NCBI GenBank assembly: GCA_033085395.1
Contig: JANQBS010000081.1
Location: 1 to 64,000 of the forward strand
Source: Xanthoparmelia taractica
Lineage: Eukaryota; Ascomycota; Lecanoromycetes; Lecanorales; Parmeliaceae
Direction: 5' to 3'
DNA: 64,000 bases
Below the pieces are notes generated by a model. The model worked only from the letters and a program-made list of their open reading frames with translations, searched no databases and had not been told where the DNA came from. The position numbers and the translations under genes are program-made. Below are positions 13,300 to 24,600 of this stretch, in pieces. Positions within the stretch are counted from its first letter, which is position 1; each line of letters begins with the position of its first letter.

Positions 13300-14700
13300 T
13301 CTTTTAGATAAGATTTTTATTTAAGCTTATCGTTTATATAAAGCTTAAGAATTTTTATACTTATTTTTAACTTAGTTTATATCGAGTCTAGATTAATTAT
13401 TATCTTTATATTAAATCTTTTAAGATTACGTATTAGATATATTAATTCATATTTTTATAACGCGAACGTAACGTTATATATTAATACTTACTTAAAATAA
13501 ATTTTATAAATTATCTTTAGCGTCTAATAGTTTTCTTTTATAAAGCTCTTATATATTAATAAATAAATATTATTTATAAATTTCTCTATTTAAAGCTATA
13601 GTCTCGATCTTAAGTATTTCTTTATTAACGAAGCGTTAAAAAATAAAAATAGAATAGAAGAGATTAAGAATTCTTAGAAAATTTCTATTTTCGCTAACTT
13701 CATCGTACTTATATATCTTTTAAGCGTAATTAATATTTTTCTATTCTTTAGAAAACTTTTAATTTATTATATTATTAATATAAGAACTCTCTTTTCTTTA
13801 AGATTATAAATTAATCTTTAATAAGAGACGTTATCGAACGCGTTTATTATATCTAAAGATAATAAGCTTATTACGTTATCTTTCTCGTAATTCTAGACTA
13901 TATAAATAATTTTAATAATTATCTTTATTATTATTTTTATTACTTTTTTTATCTAATTTTTATTTATTTTAAGAAAAAAAGATTATTCTCTTTAGCGCAC
14001 TCGCTAAAATATCTTATAATTATCGTTTTAAGCGTCTTTCTTATTATACTTAATAGAATAATAAAATAATATAACTTTACATTTAAGTAATTCTTCTTTT
14101 TGAACTTTTTTAAAACTATAATATTTACTTTCTTAAATTCTTTAAAGTAATATTCTAGATTAAAGTATACTTAAAAGAGATAAGTTATTTAAGAAAGAAG
14201 CTTACTCGAAATTATTTTAAAAAAGCTATTTAATATTTTATTAATTTTTGAGATCTTATCGAATTTCGATCGAAAGATTACTTATAAAATCTCTTTTTAT
14301 ATAAGAATATTATTTATCTCTCTTAGCGTTAAATATATCTTTCTTATTATATTTTTTAACTTCGTCTAAGATAAAGATAAAAAGAATATTATTCTTAAAA
14401 TTATAATCTTCTTCTCGAATATCGTTTTAAGTCTATTATTTAAATCTCTAATTAAAGAAAACTATAGTAATGATCTTAATTTAATACTCTTCGTTCTAAT
14501 TTACTTTATTATTCTTTATATTTCTTTTTTCAATCGAGAGATCTTATAGATCTCTTCTCGAAAATAAATAGTCTTTATCTTTTTTAATATCTTAATTCTC
14601 TATTTTCTAATAATATATTAGCGTTATTCTAAGTTTATATTTCGATTAATTCTAAAGATATTCGCTAATATTCTAATCTCTTTAGTTATCTTATCGTAAT
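13300..14700 (-). mobile_element. RIP-destroyed non-LTR (LINE) retrotransposon, RT region
   Basis: On the minus strand a frame near 13,870-13,824 reads LLSLDIINAFDNVS, the LINE reverse transcriptase block around the first catalytic Asp. Near 13,655-13,630 it reads SILFLFFNA, the segment after the QGSP box, and near 13,585-13,560 it reads FINNIYL in the position of the FVDD catalytic pair, with both Asp turned to Asn as G-to-A predicts. These blocks are in the correct order and spacing for a Tad/I-type fungal LINE. Stops such as TAA in place of Gln occur between them. By strand, the endonuclease and ORF1 should lie at higher coordinates, possibly to about 17.3 kb, and a C-terminal part toward 12.3 kb. 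The limits are not visible. Confidence 0.75.
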
Positions 14701-17700
14701 TTTAATCTTAAAACGTTTTTACTTTTTATTAAGACTTCGTCTAAAAAATTATTTTTCTAATAATCTTCGCTATTTTCTTAGCGAATTTCTATATAAAAAT
14801 ATTTATTTATTTCTTTCTTAATAATAGACGAAGAAATAATTATTATACTATTCTTATAGCTTTTCTCTTAATCTTCTTTAACTTCACTATTTTTCACGCT
14901 CGCCGTTATATTATAAAGATCTCTTTTATCTTAAGACTAAGTTCTATTAATATAGATAGATAATCTAATTTATACTAAAGCTTTAGAATTACTTAATATC
15001 TATATATCGTCTCTATTATCTCTTGTATTATAAAGACTAAATTAATAGTACTCTTATAATCTCTAATTCTTCATATTATAGATTTCTTTAATAGTAACTA
15101 TTTCATGTCTCTCTAAGCTATTAACGTTATTATTATATTAATCTCGCGATAATACGTGTATCTATCTAGATTATTTTAGTTTAAGTAATATAGATTAAAG
15201 TCGTTAAAAAGAATATATTTTTCTTTCTTTTTTAACTTTTCTTTTATTATTAAAAAACTTAATAAATTTACTTTTATAGATTGGAGACGAGCTTAAATTA
15301 TATATATTATAAATATATATCTTTCGCTACTAGCTACCTTCGTTTTTCTCTCTCTAAATCTAAATCTTTATAAAGCTTATATCTCTTATTTCGTGTTTCA
15401 CTTTTTATATATCTTAATTTAATTTCTTATTAATATAATAATATACTCGAATATTCTCGCCGCTCTTATAAGCTAGATAAAACGATTTAACACCTAGATT
15501 ATATAACGACTAATTGTGCTTTATATAGCACGGTTTCTATATCGCTAGAATATCGATATTCTATATCGTCGAGTTTATTAGTAGAGTCGTTATCGTTTCT
15601 AGTTCTCCTCTAATATTATATTATAATGTTTTTAAAATTAAATATTCTAATATAAGATCTTCGCGAATATATTCTATATCGTTATATCTTTTATTTCTTA
15701 TTAAGCTAAGAGAGTCTTTTTATCTATCTCTCTACGTTACTAGCTTTTAACTTTTTAAGCGATCGTCTCTATTAAATCTTCTATTCTTTTAGCTAGACTT
15801 ATATTTCTTTAAATTATGATTTAATATAATTTTAAGAATATTTTAGAGAGTGAAGTTATCTTTAAGAATCTATCTATTTGTAATATCTTTCTTAGAATTG
15901 ATATATTCTCTCGACTTGTCTCTTCTTCTAACTAATCTATTATTTCTATTATCTTTCTCTTTCTTTAGATTATCGTAATAAATTTATTTATATTAATCGC
16001 TACTATCGCTATCTTAGACTAAGTCTTTAAATATTTATATAATAATATCTTACTTATAATTCTTTGGCGAGCTCGTTATTATTCTTTTATTATTTTTAAA
16101 TAGCACTTTTCACGCGCTATATACTCTATTATTTCATAGAGCGCATAGATCTTTATAGCTATTGATATTACTTTCTTATAATTTTAGATACTATATCTTT
16201 AATTATAATTCGCATATCTAATTAAGTTCTTATAACTAGTTATTATATATTTATACTACTAATAATTGTAGCACTACATTAAGAAGACTATTTAATCGAA
16301 TCTCTTAATTATCTTTATCTCGCTATTCTCTATTAGATCGTTCTTTATTAACTTATTAATTATTTTTAAATTAATAATATCGACTATTAGCGTTAAATAA
16401 CGCTTCTTTTCTTTATTAACTATTAATCTATAAGCTTTTACTATTTATCTCGTCTTTATAATTTCTAGTTCTAAATAGAATCTTCTATTATCTCCTTTAA
16501 TTTTCGTCTTAATCTCTATTATATTTTCTATATTAAATATCGCGATCTTAATCTTATAAATTATTACTAAGAATAGTTTTCTTATAATCTTTTCTAACTT
16601 TTATATTTATATTATTTAAATCGTATTTTTCTCTAACTTCTTTCTCGTTTTTTTTATAATTATTTAAATTCTTAGATCTTCGCTTTATAATCTATTAATT
16701 ACGATTATTTATTTTATTAATAAATCTTAAATACTTCTAAATGCTCTTATTAATATCTCGTTATTCTTTTTTATTAAATCTTCTCTTTTCTATTTATTCT
16801 CTACTTAAATTATAAGCTATTTTAATCTTTTAGATATTTTCTTCAATCGCGAGTAAAGAAAAATAGCGATTTAAAAGAATATCGATATAGTTCTTTCTTG
16901 AAATAAGTTTTTTTAATTTTATTAATTACTTCGTTTTATAATAAGCGTATTCTCTATCTAAGAGCTACTTCTATTATTCTTATCTCTTATTTTCTTCTCG
17001 ATCTTCTTCTTAATTATCTTTTAAATATCGCGTCTTATATATATTAACGCGCTTTTAATAATCTACTATATTTTAATATTAAGATTCTTAAATAACGTAT
17101 TTTCGATAGTCTTTAGAGTAAGAATTATCTATTTAATTTTATTCTTCTTCTTCGCTATTAATTTCTTCGTATTTAAGCTCTAATTAACGTATTTAATAAT
17201 AGCGTTACGACTTCTATTATATTATTTATCTTTCTTAACTTCTTTTCTCTCTAATATTCCTCTCTATTCTCTTCTAACTATTCTACTCTTACTCTCTTAT
17301 TATCTAAATACGTTTCTTAAACGCGTCGCTACCCGTTATCTACTAAAATAATCGCGTTATTTCTTTTTAGAAAGTATATATCAAGTTTTAATATTATTAA
17401 AGATATATTTTATTATTATAAACTTTTTATATTTAGCTTTATCGTTAATTTAATAAATTACGTATTTAGTTTAAAATTATTCTATAAAATATAATTTAAA
17501 CTTATTAAATATTTAAGATAATATATCTAGACTTAAATTAGTAATTTCTACTTAACGAGCGTTTATAAAATTAAAGAAGAGACTACTATATAAGTCTATA
17601 ATTTTGTTATTTAGTATTTATATATATCTAGATTCTTACGATCTAATTAATATCTATTACGATTATCTAATCGAGAAATAACTATTATTTTTAAAAACGA

Positions 17701-18986
17701 TTAACAATCGACGAAATAAGAAATTAGTATATATAGCAATACGTATCTTACTAACTTAATCTATATAACTACTCGATATATAAAATTATTTTTAACTATA
17801 TCTAGAGCCTATTGAGATAAAGCTATATAGCGTTTCTTATCTTTATTATCTTATTTTACTTCTCTAGATTAATTTCTATTAATTCGTAAAATACGTTAAA
17901 ATAAAAAAAGATTATTATATTAAATAACATTAAAATAAATATAATAGAACTTATCTAATATTCGCTCGATCTAAATAATAATTTCTTTTATCGTCTTAAT
18001 AATACTTTTAAGATTACTCTTAAAGATCTTCTATAAGACGCTTTTTATATTAATATTAATAAATTAGATATCTTCGATTAGATTAGACTAGATCGCGATA
18101 ACTTTACGATATAATAATTAAATAAGATTATTATATAGTAGATTATCGTTAATAAATTTCTAGTTATAAGACTTAATTTTAATAATATTAAAAAAGATAA
18201 ATATCGCGAAAGTCGCTCGATAAGTCTTTTAGATTTTATATTCTTCGTATAAAATCTCGAATAAGATAGTCTCGTAGAATTTAAAAATCGCTAGCTCTAA
18301 GTTTTTCACTCTTACTATAGATATAAATATATAATATCTATTTTCTAATTCTTATCGCAAAGTCCCTTTAGAATCTTTAAGTTTTATACTTAATATTTTC
18401 TTAATCGCTTTTTTTAAAAATATCGAAATCGAATTTATTATTCGCGAGAAGAAAGTTCTTTATTCTAGAGAATAGATTTTAAATATAACGCTTAAGATTA
18501 AAGATTTCTTTAAATAATTAAAGATACGTAGTTTCGTAGTTATATATCGATATCTTTAAGCGATTAAGTATAATTATAATAAGATCTTCGATATTAATAT
18601 TATCTATTATATTAAATATTTTTTATAACTCTATAATTCTATTTCGCTTTTAATTAATATCTTATATAAGATATTTAAATATCACGATTATTAAGAGATT
18701 TTATACGTTATTTCTATTAAGCGAGAGAAGACGTAGAGATAAGATCTACTCTTACACTTAATTAAATCTAATAAAAGAACTTTATTATTTAATAAATAAA
18801 AAGAGCGAGATAAGAAAAAGAATTTTATTATATCGCGAGATTAAAAGTCGAATTAATAGTATACGTCTAATAATTTAATTTATTACTTTAAGACTCTTAT
18901 TAAGAATTATAATAGCGACTAAAGTGTATAAAGTTTACGGCCTCGAATTTAGTCTTAGCTACAAGTAAGTACGATAACTATAGACT

Positions 18987-19135
18987 TGTAAGGGCGCTTT
19001 CCAATTGTACCATAGGGTCAAAAATATAACTCATGGGTTCGGGTGCCGCGCTTCATAGAAGGCGCACCCTATTTGCCCATATGAAGCCCATACGGCGCAC
19101 CCCTAGGTACCTATATGGCTCCGTACAGCCTAACA
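18987..19135 (+). mobile_element. Solo LTR (un-RIPed), copy 2
   Basis: A 149-bp element begins TGTAAGGGC and ends GCCTAACA and is nearly identical to 9,371-9,522. The flanking 5-bp duplication is AGACT (18,982-18,986 and 19,136-19,140), different from that of copy 1, so the two are independent insertions of one family. Main differences from copy 1 are scattered substitutions and a small length change near the 3' end. It sits at the right border of the RIPed block. Confidence 0.85.
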
Positions 19136-19205
19136 AGACTAATATCAAGATTATTCTTAGTACTTTTGATCGAAAGATAGTCGCCAGTGTTAACAACGAT
19201 TGAAA

Positions 19206-19640
19206 TAATTAGTTTTCAGGGCCAAACTGCACCAACTACTAGATTCAAATATCGAAACTACATTAACTATTAGATATTCAAAATCAACTATTAAACTAAA
19301 AGTTTTACTAATAATGTAGCAGTTTTAGAAGATATCGTTTTAATTAATTCGCTAATATAGGGCTAAGTCTTAGCCCTATATATTAGTCCTATATATCAGC
19401 CCTATCTATTAGCCTTATTCGTTAGCCTTATATCTTAAGTCTATTAAGCTTATAGCTTATTTAAAATTTAGCCTATTCGAAGTCGATAATATTAATCGCA
19501 AAAACTGTTAGTGAATCAGTTGATTTTTAGATTCAAACTGCATCAACTATCAACTGCCAAAACCCAAACTGCACCGTCAACCGCTAGAAACTAACAGTTC
19601 AACTATTGATGAAGCAGTTAGTTGGTGCACCGTTGCCAAC
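19206..19640. repeat. Degenerate inverted/tandem repeat tract (possible MITE)
   Basis: AAACTGCACCAACTA near 19,212 recurs as AAACTGCATCAACTA near 19,543 and partly near 19,571, and appears inverted as TAGTTGGTGCA near 19,620. The interior near 19,360-19,435 carries five or six loose copies of a TTAGCCCTATAT-like unit. The outer inverted pair suggests a foldback or MITE-like element, but I found no convincing target duplication. No gene. Confidence 0.4.
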
Positions 19641-19975
19641 ACTGCCCGCATGTGCGCATGCATCTGGAACAGCGGCTGGATCATGAGACACACTAACCCA
19701 TAGTCCCACTATTCGAATATAAAAAATACCCACCCCTGGGGACAGGGCCCAAAACGACAGGATCGTTTGGATAATTTCCCATAATAGTACGCCTCCTCGT
19801 ACAACCACCGTTCTTACTCGTCTGCTATACCTTCAAACCTTTTCGCCCACATCAGCGCTGTACATTCCGCCGATGTCTCGCCCTCCATCTTCTTCGTCTT
19901 CGTACATAGTTCGAATTCGCAAGCGCTATCGAATTTCCATTTCCCCAATCGCTTAAGCGCACCGGAAAAGGAGCG
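19641..19975. other. Intergenic stretch before the esterase pseudogene
   Basis: Normal-composition DNA with no recognisable coding sequence or repeat. Confidence 0.5.
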
Positions 19976-20840
19976 ATGGGCCCTCATCCTCTTGGCGGAA
20001 GACGAGTCCTATTTCCAAAATCGTCTCCTCGACGCCGAAATCAAAACCAAAATCACGGGATGGACGTAGTAAGCACGGACGTACTAGGACGGGTCCGACC
20101 GGCGCAAGCAAAGACGAGAAAGTCAACCTGCACTTTCACGGGGGCTCATTCGTGCTCTCGGACGCTTGCGACTGGAACAGCAAAGTTACCGTCGATACGC
20201 TCATCGAGGGTACGTCCGCCTCTCTTCGTCGTCATCGCGCACGCGCAGCCACCATCGCTTCCCGGCCGCCTTGCAGGATGCCAAGACGGCGGACTACCAC
20301 CTCTACTTCAAACAGGGCTTTGCCTCCTTCGCGTATCGTCACCTCCGGGGAGACGGCGGTGCGGAAACTTGGCCCTGCACCTCTTGCGCTAATACGTAAT
20401 TGAGAATCCCGACCCTAGTCCCCGCCGCAGCAGCAACAAGACCGTCCGCGGTCTTGCTTTGGAGCCCCTGGCTCGATCTCACGGCTCGCACGGAAGGAAA
20501 TATACATCGCTCATCCAAAGACAGAAACCGACTACGTCTCTTTCGATTTATTTGCTCACCTGCGGGGTGTGAGCGCCTACACGCCACGACGGTTATCGAT
20601 GACTCATCCGGAAGTCTCGTCCTCTCTACACCCTTTCACGACTGTCATCCCGATATAGATCTCCGTGTGGAGCCTCGAGGCGCTTCGTGATCAGAGTGTT
20701 AAGTTTACAGAGTGATATTGAGAGGATAGAAGGGAGTTGGGTGGTGGCGGATGAGCTTGTGGATGTGGCTCATGATGCGCTTTTGACGGCGCGTCTGCTG
20801 GGTTGGCGGGATAGGGCTGATGAAGGTCCGATGAAGGTGG
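19976..20840 (+). pseudogene. Frameshifted HSL-type alpha/beta hydrolase (esterase/lipase)
   Basis: Fragments in different frames keep the diagnostic blocks of the hormone-sensitive-lipase family. They are LHFHGGSFVLSD with the oxyanion HGG motif (about 20,128-20,165), HHRFPAALQDA (near 20,250), a GNLALHLL block after the nucleophile region (near 20,368), SPWLDLT (near 20,465) and VAHDALLTARLLGW with the catalytic His (near 20,765). At least three frame changes separate them, and no single frame or plausible intron set joins them. The nucleophile GDSAGG motif itself is not readable. In life this would have been an ester hydrolase of small substrates. It is dead, and sits between the RIPed block and the arsenite methyltransferase. 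Confidence 0.8.
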
Positions 20841-21279
20841 GTATCCAGATTCCTGCAGGGTCTCTGAATGATTCGTGTCATACAAGAGCCTAGACTGCGT
20901 ATTCGGTGTGTAGCATAAAGCTAGCGTAAATTCGTTTATTGATATCAGCTAGAGATTTGGCAACGTTAGTCACAAATCTGGTCTGGTTCACCTGAGTAAG
21001 TAGCCACTTGATTCTGTAGACGAAAACTTTTATATACCGACCACGCCTTCTCTACTCTACGTCTTGCATCAGGCAACAAGAGTTTTGACCTCTCCCCCTT
21101 TCCCCCTCGTTAGGTAACGGTAAAAACGCTCTGCTGTACGTAAAGACATGCTGGGACCGAAGCCTGTTCGCCTTCTTCTCGCTTGGAGTATCATCTAGTC
21201 CACACAAACATTCCCGTCGCCTGGCTTGATGGCGTATATCTTGAACGAGCCTAATGCATACATAAGCATCACTTGCGCC
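20841..21279. other. Intergenic stretch
   Basis: About 440 bp between the esterase fossil and the 3' end of the arsenite methyltransferase. I see no gene or repeat in it. Confidence 0.5.
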
Positions 21280-22290
21280 TCAATTTTTCACGAATGATTG
21301 CTTACCGGCCCACTCATTGAAGTTGACATCCTTCCCTACCGCATTATCACCGCTGTAACAAGGCGATTTCTTTGCGCTACCAGAACCGCAGCATCCAGCT
21401 TTTGCGCCATTCTTCATGTCATCCTTATCCGCCGATTTATAGACGTTGAGGTCACTCTGATCAGCCACCATGAGTATATCTGCAGTCATCGACCGGATCA
21501 GCTTGTAGCCCAATAATAATACCGAGCCAGTACATCGGACCTGTAAACCCTGCTTCGCCTAAGTACTTTTCGTATTCGTCTAAGCGGCTAGCACCAGCGA
21601 TACAGCCGACATACAGCTCCATATTGCTTTTGAGCTCGTTTGGCAGGTCTTGTTTAAGAAGAATATCGCTGATAGCTATACGGCCATTTGGCTTAAGTAG
21701 TCTATACATCTCGTGAAATGCCGACTGCTTCTCTCTTGTTGGGATGAGGTTGATGACACAATTACTGATGATGCAATTTGCGGTTGCATCAGGGAGATTG
21801 ATTTTAGTAATGGGGGATTCGATGAACGAAGTGTTGCTGGCATTGATCTTGTCTTTGATGCTTTCAGCTCGCGCAAGCATTTCCTAAACTTGAGGTCAGT
21901 GACCATCCACAACAAAATATCGTCCTGCTACCAAAAATTATGTACTTTATTCATGTCCACCCCAATTACTTTGCCAGACACACCAACTTTGATCGCCGCT
22001 TGGAAGACATCGAAGCCTGCACCGCTGCCGAGGTCGACGACCGTCTCTCCTTCTCGAAGCTTAGCCACCGCGAAAGGATTACCACAGCTTAATCCCAAGT
22101 TCGATTCCGTTGGAACATGTGTAAGCTCTTCCTTGGAGTAGCCAAATGCAGAAGCTACGGCGTGACCATAGCTACCATCGTTGCTTTTTGCTGCCCAGCT
22201 ATAGTGATCTTGCACGTTTGCATAAATGGACTTGTCGTTTGAGGTTATGGGGTTGCCAATGACGCTTGACGTGCTTGAAATGGTGGACAT
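21280..22290 (-). CDS. Arsenite methyltransferase (AS3MT/ArsM family)
   Basis: Predicted 295-aa cytosolic enzyme that methylates trivalent arsenic from S-adenosylmethionine, with exons 22290-21946, 21883-21541 and 21479-21280 and introns of 62 and 61 bp. The SAM pocket reads VVDLGSGAGFD (about residues 84-94) followed by VIGVDMNKEML across the first splice. The three cysteines known to bind As(III) in this family are present: C69 (LGLSCGNP), C157 (SNCVIN) and C209 (YVGCIAGA). The second splice joins GEAGFT to DILMV, restoring family sequence. The C-terminus holds a Cys-rich AGCCGSGSAKKSPC patch common in ArsM proteins. All key residues are intact, so it should be functional, unlike its broken neighbours. 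No arsenic transporter or reductase lies nearby. Confidence 0.92.
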
Positions 22291-22458
22291 GGCTGCTTAA
22301 TGGGGAATGGAAGAGACTTGTCTAGATTGTCAGAAGAGGGGGAGGCAAATAAGATTTATGCTGATTCAGCAAGTCAATTTGTGACTTCGTGGGGATATAC
22401 TGCTCAGATATCCGCCTTGAAAGAAGGCCGACAATTAGCCGAGTGCGAGAAATAATTG
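22291..22458. promoter_or_regulatory. Upstream region of the arsenite methyltransferase
   Basis: Short AT-rich 5' region of the minus-strand gene. I do not see a recognisable regulator site in it. Confidence 0.3.
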
Positions 22459-22496
22459 AATGATTATTTGCTACACCAATGATTATTTGCTACATC
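22459..22496 (+). repeat. Tandem duplication of a ~19-bp unit
   Basis: ATGATTATTTGCTACA(C/T)CA occurs twice in a row, immediately left of the palindromic block. Confidence 0.7.
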
Positions 22497-22653
22497 AACG
22501 ATATTTGAACTATCAGTCCAGACCGTCCGTTCAGATCATCTAGACGGTCTGGACTAACAGTCCAAATATCGTTGGACGGTCCAACTGGACTAGTCCAGTT
22601 GGACCGTCTGGACTGATAGTCCGCAAAGTGGGGGCGGACTATTAAGTTCCTTG
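22497..22653. mobile_element. Palindromic GTCC-rich remnant related to the hAT element
   Basis: A near-perfect inverted repeat (arms of about 29 bp, loop about 12 bp) spans about 22,498-22,571, followed by a second palindrome centred on CTAG near 22,590-22,593. Both are built from GTCCAGACCGTC and GGACGGTCC words that also fill the subterminal regions of the hAT element at 25,194-25,774. The right end reads GGACTATTAAGTTCCTTG, similar to that element's right terminus GGACCATTAGGAGCCTTG. No matching left terminus or target duplication was found, so it looks like a truncated or rearranged relative. Confidence 0.6.
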
Positions 22654-22940
22654 CCCTAACTGAAGACTCGATCGCCTTTACTCTTTCGTCGTACAAGAAA
22701 GCGGCGAGTCATTCAGCATACAATAAATCGATTCAAGAATTCTGTGTCATGGACGAGTCGCATGAGATGATCTCTCATCCTACCCTATTAAGTCACACAT
22801 CTCAAATGTCCTTCAGTGGTGGTTCCGAGCTTCGGGTCAGGAGTGACGACCATTCTGCTCAATCAATCGAGTCCCACAGGATGATACCTCTCCAAGAGCC
22901 TACATCAGCTGTAAAGATAAGATAAAAGTTCTTGGCTTCA
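22654..22940. other. Intergenic stretch
   Basis: No gene recognised between the palindromic remnant and the DUF3176 fossil. Confidence 0.4.
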
Positions 22941-22944
22941 CTGG

Positions 22945-24600
22945 TGGCTTCCGGAGATACTTGCGTCAGTACTCTCTGTTGCTTCGATGGGATCGCTCAT
23001 CGTTCTACTAATGGTGTTCGACCGTCGAGGTCTGGAAGATATAGACCTGCCCAGTTCACTGACCCTCAACGGTCTGATCGCTTTGATCTCAGAACTAGCT
23101 CGTGCCACCCTCATGGTTCCGGTTGGATCTGCAGTCAGCCAGGAGGTCTGGTTGTGGCTATCAAGAGTCAGGACAAGATCGACTCGCAGAAGCCAGGTGC
23201 ATGACCTGGAAATCTCGGACGCAGCGTCTCGTGGTGCTTGGGGAAGCTTCATGTTTCTCTTCAAAGGGCGAAGAAGGTATCTCGCTCATGGAACTGTTAA
23301 GAAATTTGGAGCTGATGCCCGAGTAGATGGTTTGCTTGTTGTGGGGCGCTTGTAACAATCTTATCGCTAGGTTTTGGCACTTTCACTCAGCAGCTCATTG
23401 CCTTCGAAACGTTCTCAGTCAATCAAACTTCTCTCAACCCGGGAACCCTACCTCGCGCTGAGACTTGGCAAGGTTATGCGGTCACCGAGCCGGAGGGCGA
23501 GGGGAAGTACACAAGCTGAGGTTATTTTAACATTGCTAATCTATGGAGCTAGGCGTTTCCGTTCCCTTTGCGATGAAAGCGGCGTTATACAATGCGATTC
23601 TAACATCGACTGTTGATTCCACTACTGCCCAACAGGCAACTGTACCTGGCCAATCACCCCTTCGGTGGCGGTTTGTGGTGATTGATCGACTATCAAATAC
23701 CAGACATTTTGCAAACCGGATATCTGCTACTATACATTGCCCTCGGGCAATGTAGTCAATTTGACCAATCCCGCACATGTTACCACTTCACGAGTGGTTT
23801 TCCAAGTTGTATCAAATGAACAAGATACCTACTCTACCAGTTCTTACAATAGCAGTCTAATTGATAGACTGTTCATTGCTAATTTTGAGGCCTTTGGAGC
23901 CCCATGCGATCCCAACGGTTTAGCAACAGTATCGGGTGACGAAACATATTCCCGGTCAAATTCGAGCACCATCGCCTCTAAATGTGCCCTTTGGATGTGC
24001 GTACAGCCGTATAATGCTAGCCAGGTCGATGGTAGCCAAACAGAGTCGATTGTTAGCGAATTTTCACACTTCGTCGGCTTCAACGTTGAGCCTCACGGTG
24101 TTGAAAACTATACCTTCCTCCAACCGTATTCCAATTACACTGTTAGTTCTATAGCAACTGATGCCATAACCGAGTACCTGCAGGAGAAAGGTTATTTCGA
24201 CGGAATTGTTCAGCTTGAGGGCAATGCTTAAAACCCTTCAAGCGATTTTGTGCAGGCGATTTGGTACGCATCAGCTGACCCAGGAGGCCTCAATACCTGG
24301 ATCCAGACCCTCGCAAGAAGCATCACCAACGTTATTCGAAAAACAGCACCTCAGTCATCGGGTCTCTACGATGGCAAGGCATATCAGTTAGGAGTTCGAG
24401 TTCGGTGGTCGTGGATAATTCTGCCCACTTCGCTGGTGTTGTCCTCTCTGATAATACTTATTTTCACCGTCATAAAAACAGCAAGGAGTCCTGTGAGAGC
24501 TTGGAAAAGCAGTCCTCTAGCCCTACTGTTAATGGAAGTGGATCGAGATATCAGGAAGCAGGAGAACAGGAAGACATTATTTACGATTAGATTTTTGAAC
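22945..24600 (+). pseudogene. DUF3176-family membrane protein, broken by two stops
   Basis: The N-terminal block (SSWLHWWLPEILASV, near 22,930-22,975), SLTLNGLIALISELARA (near 23,060) and SRGAWGSFMFL (near 23,230), then GALVTILSLGFGTFTQQL and a CPTGNCTWP motif (near 23,627) and a C-terminal membrane segment SWIILPTSLVLSSLIILIF (near 24,410), follow the layout of fungal DUF3176 proteins. An intron of about 45 bp near 23,504-23,550 is likely. Two in-frame stops interrupt otherwise conserved sequence: TGA at about 23,683-23,685, where CGA would fit, and TAA at 24,229-24,231, where CAA would fit. Both are explained by single C-to-T changes, as light RIP would give. The family function is unknown. 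The gene is most likely dead. Confidence 0.75.

Larger units (their letters stand above)
120..18986. other. RIP-mutated AT-rich block
   Basis: From about 120 to 18,986 the sequence is extremely AT-rich, dense in TA, and nearly free of TG and CA dinucleotides, while CG remains common. No open frame of gene size survives. Where un-mutated paralogues exist in this same window (hydrolase locus and NACHT locus), the differences are almost all C-to-T or G-to-A, the signature of repeat-induced point mutation. The first ~120 bases have normal composition, so the left border lies inside the window. The block holds transposon relics and two dead copies of host loci, listed separately. The stretches 7,216-9,370, 11,885-13,300 and about 14,700-18,980 look equally mutated and I could not identify their ancestors, although the last may be the 5' part of the LINE. 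Confidence 0.93.

Noticed and set aside
9371..19135. The two ~150-bp repeats as the paired LTRs of one ~9.8-kb retrotransposon
   Set aside because: Each copy has its own, different 5-bp target duplication on both sides, so they are independent insertions.
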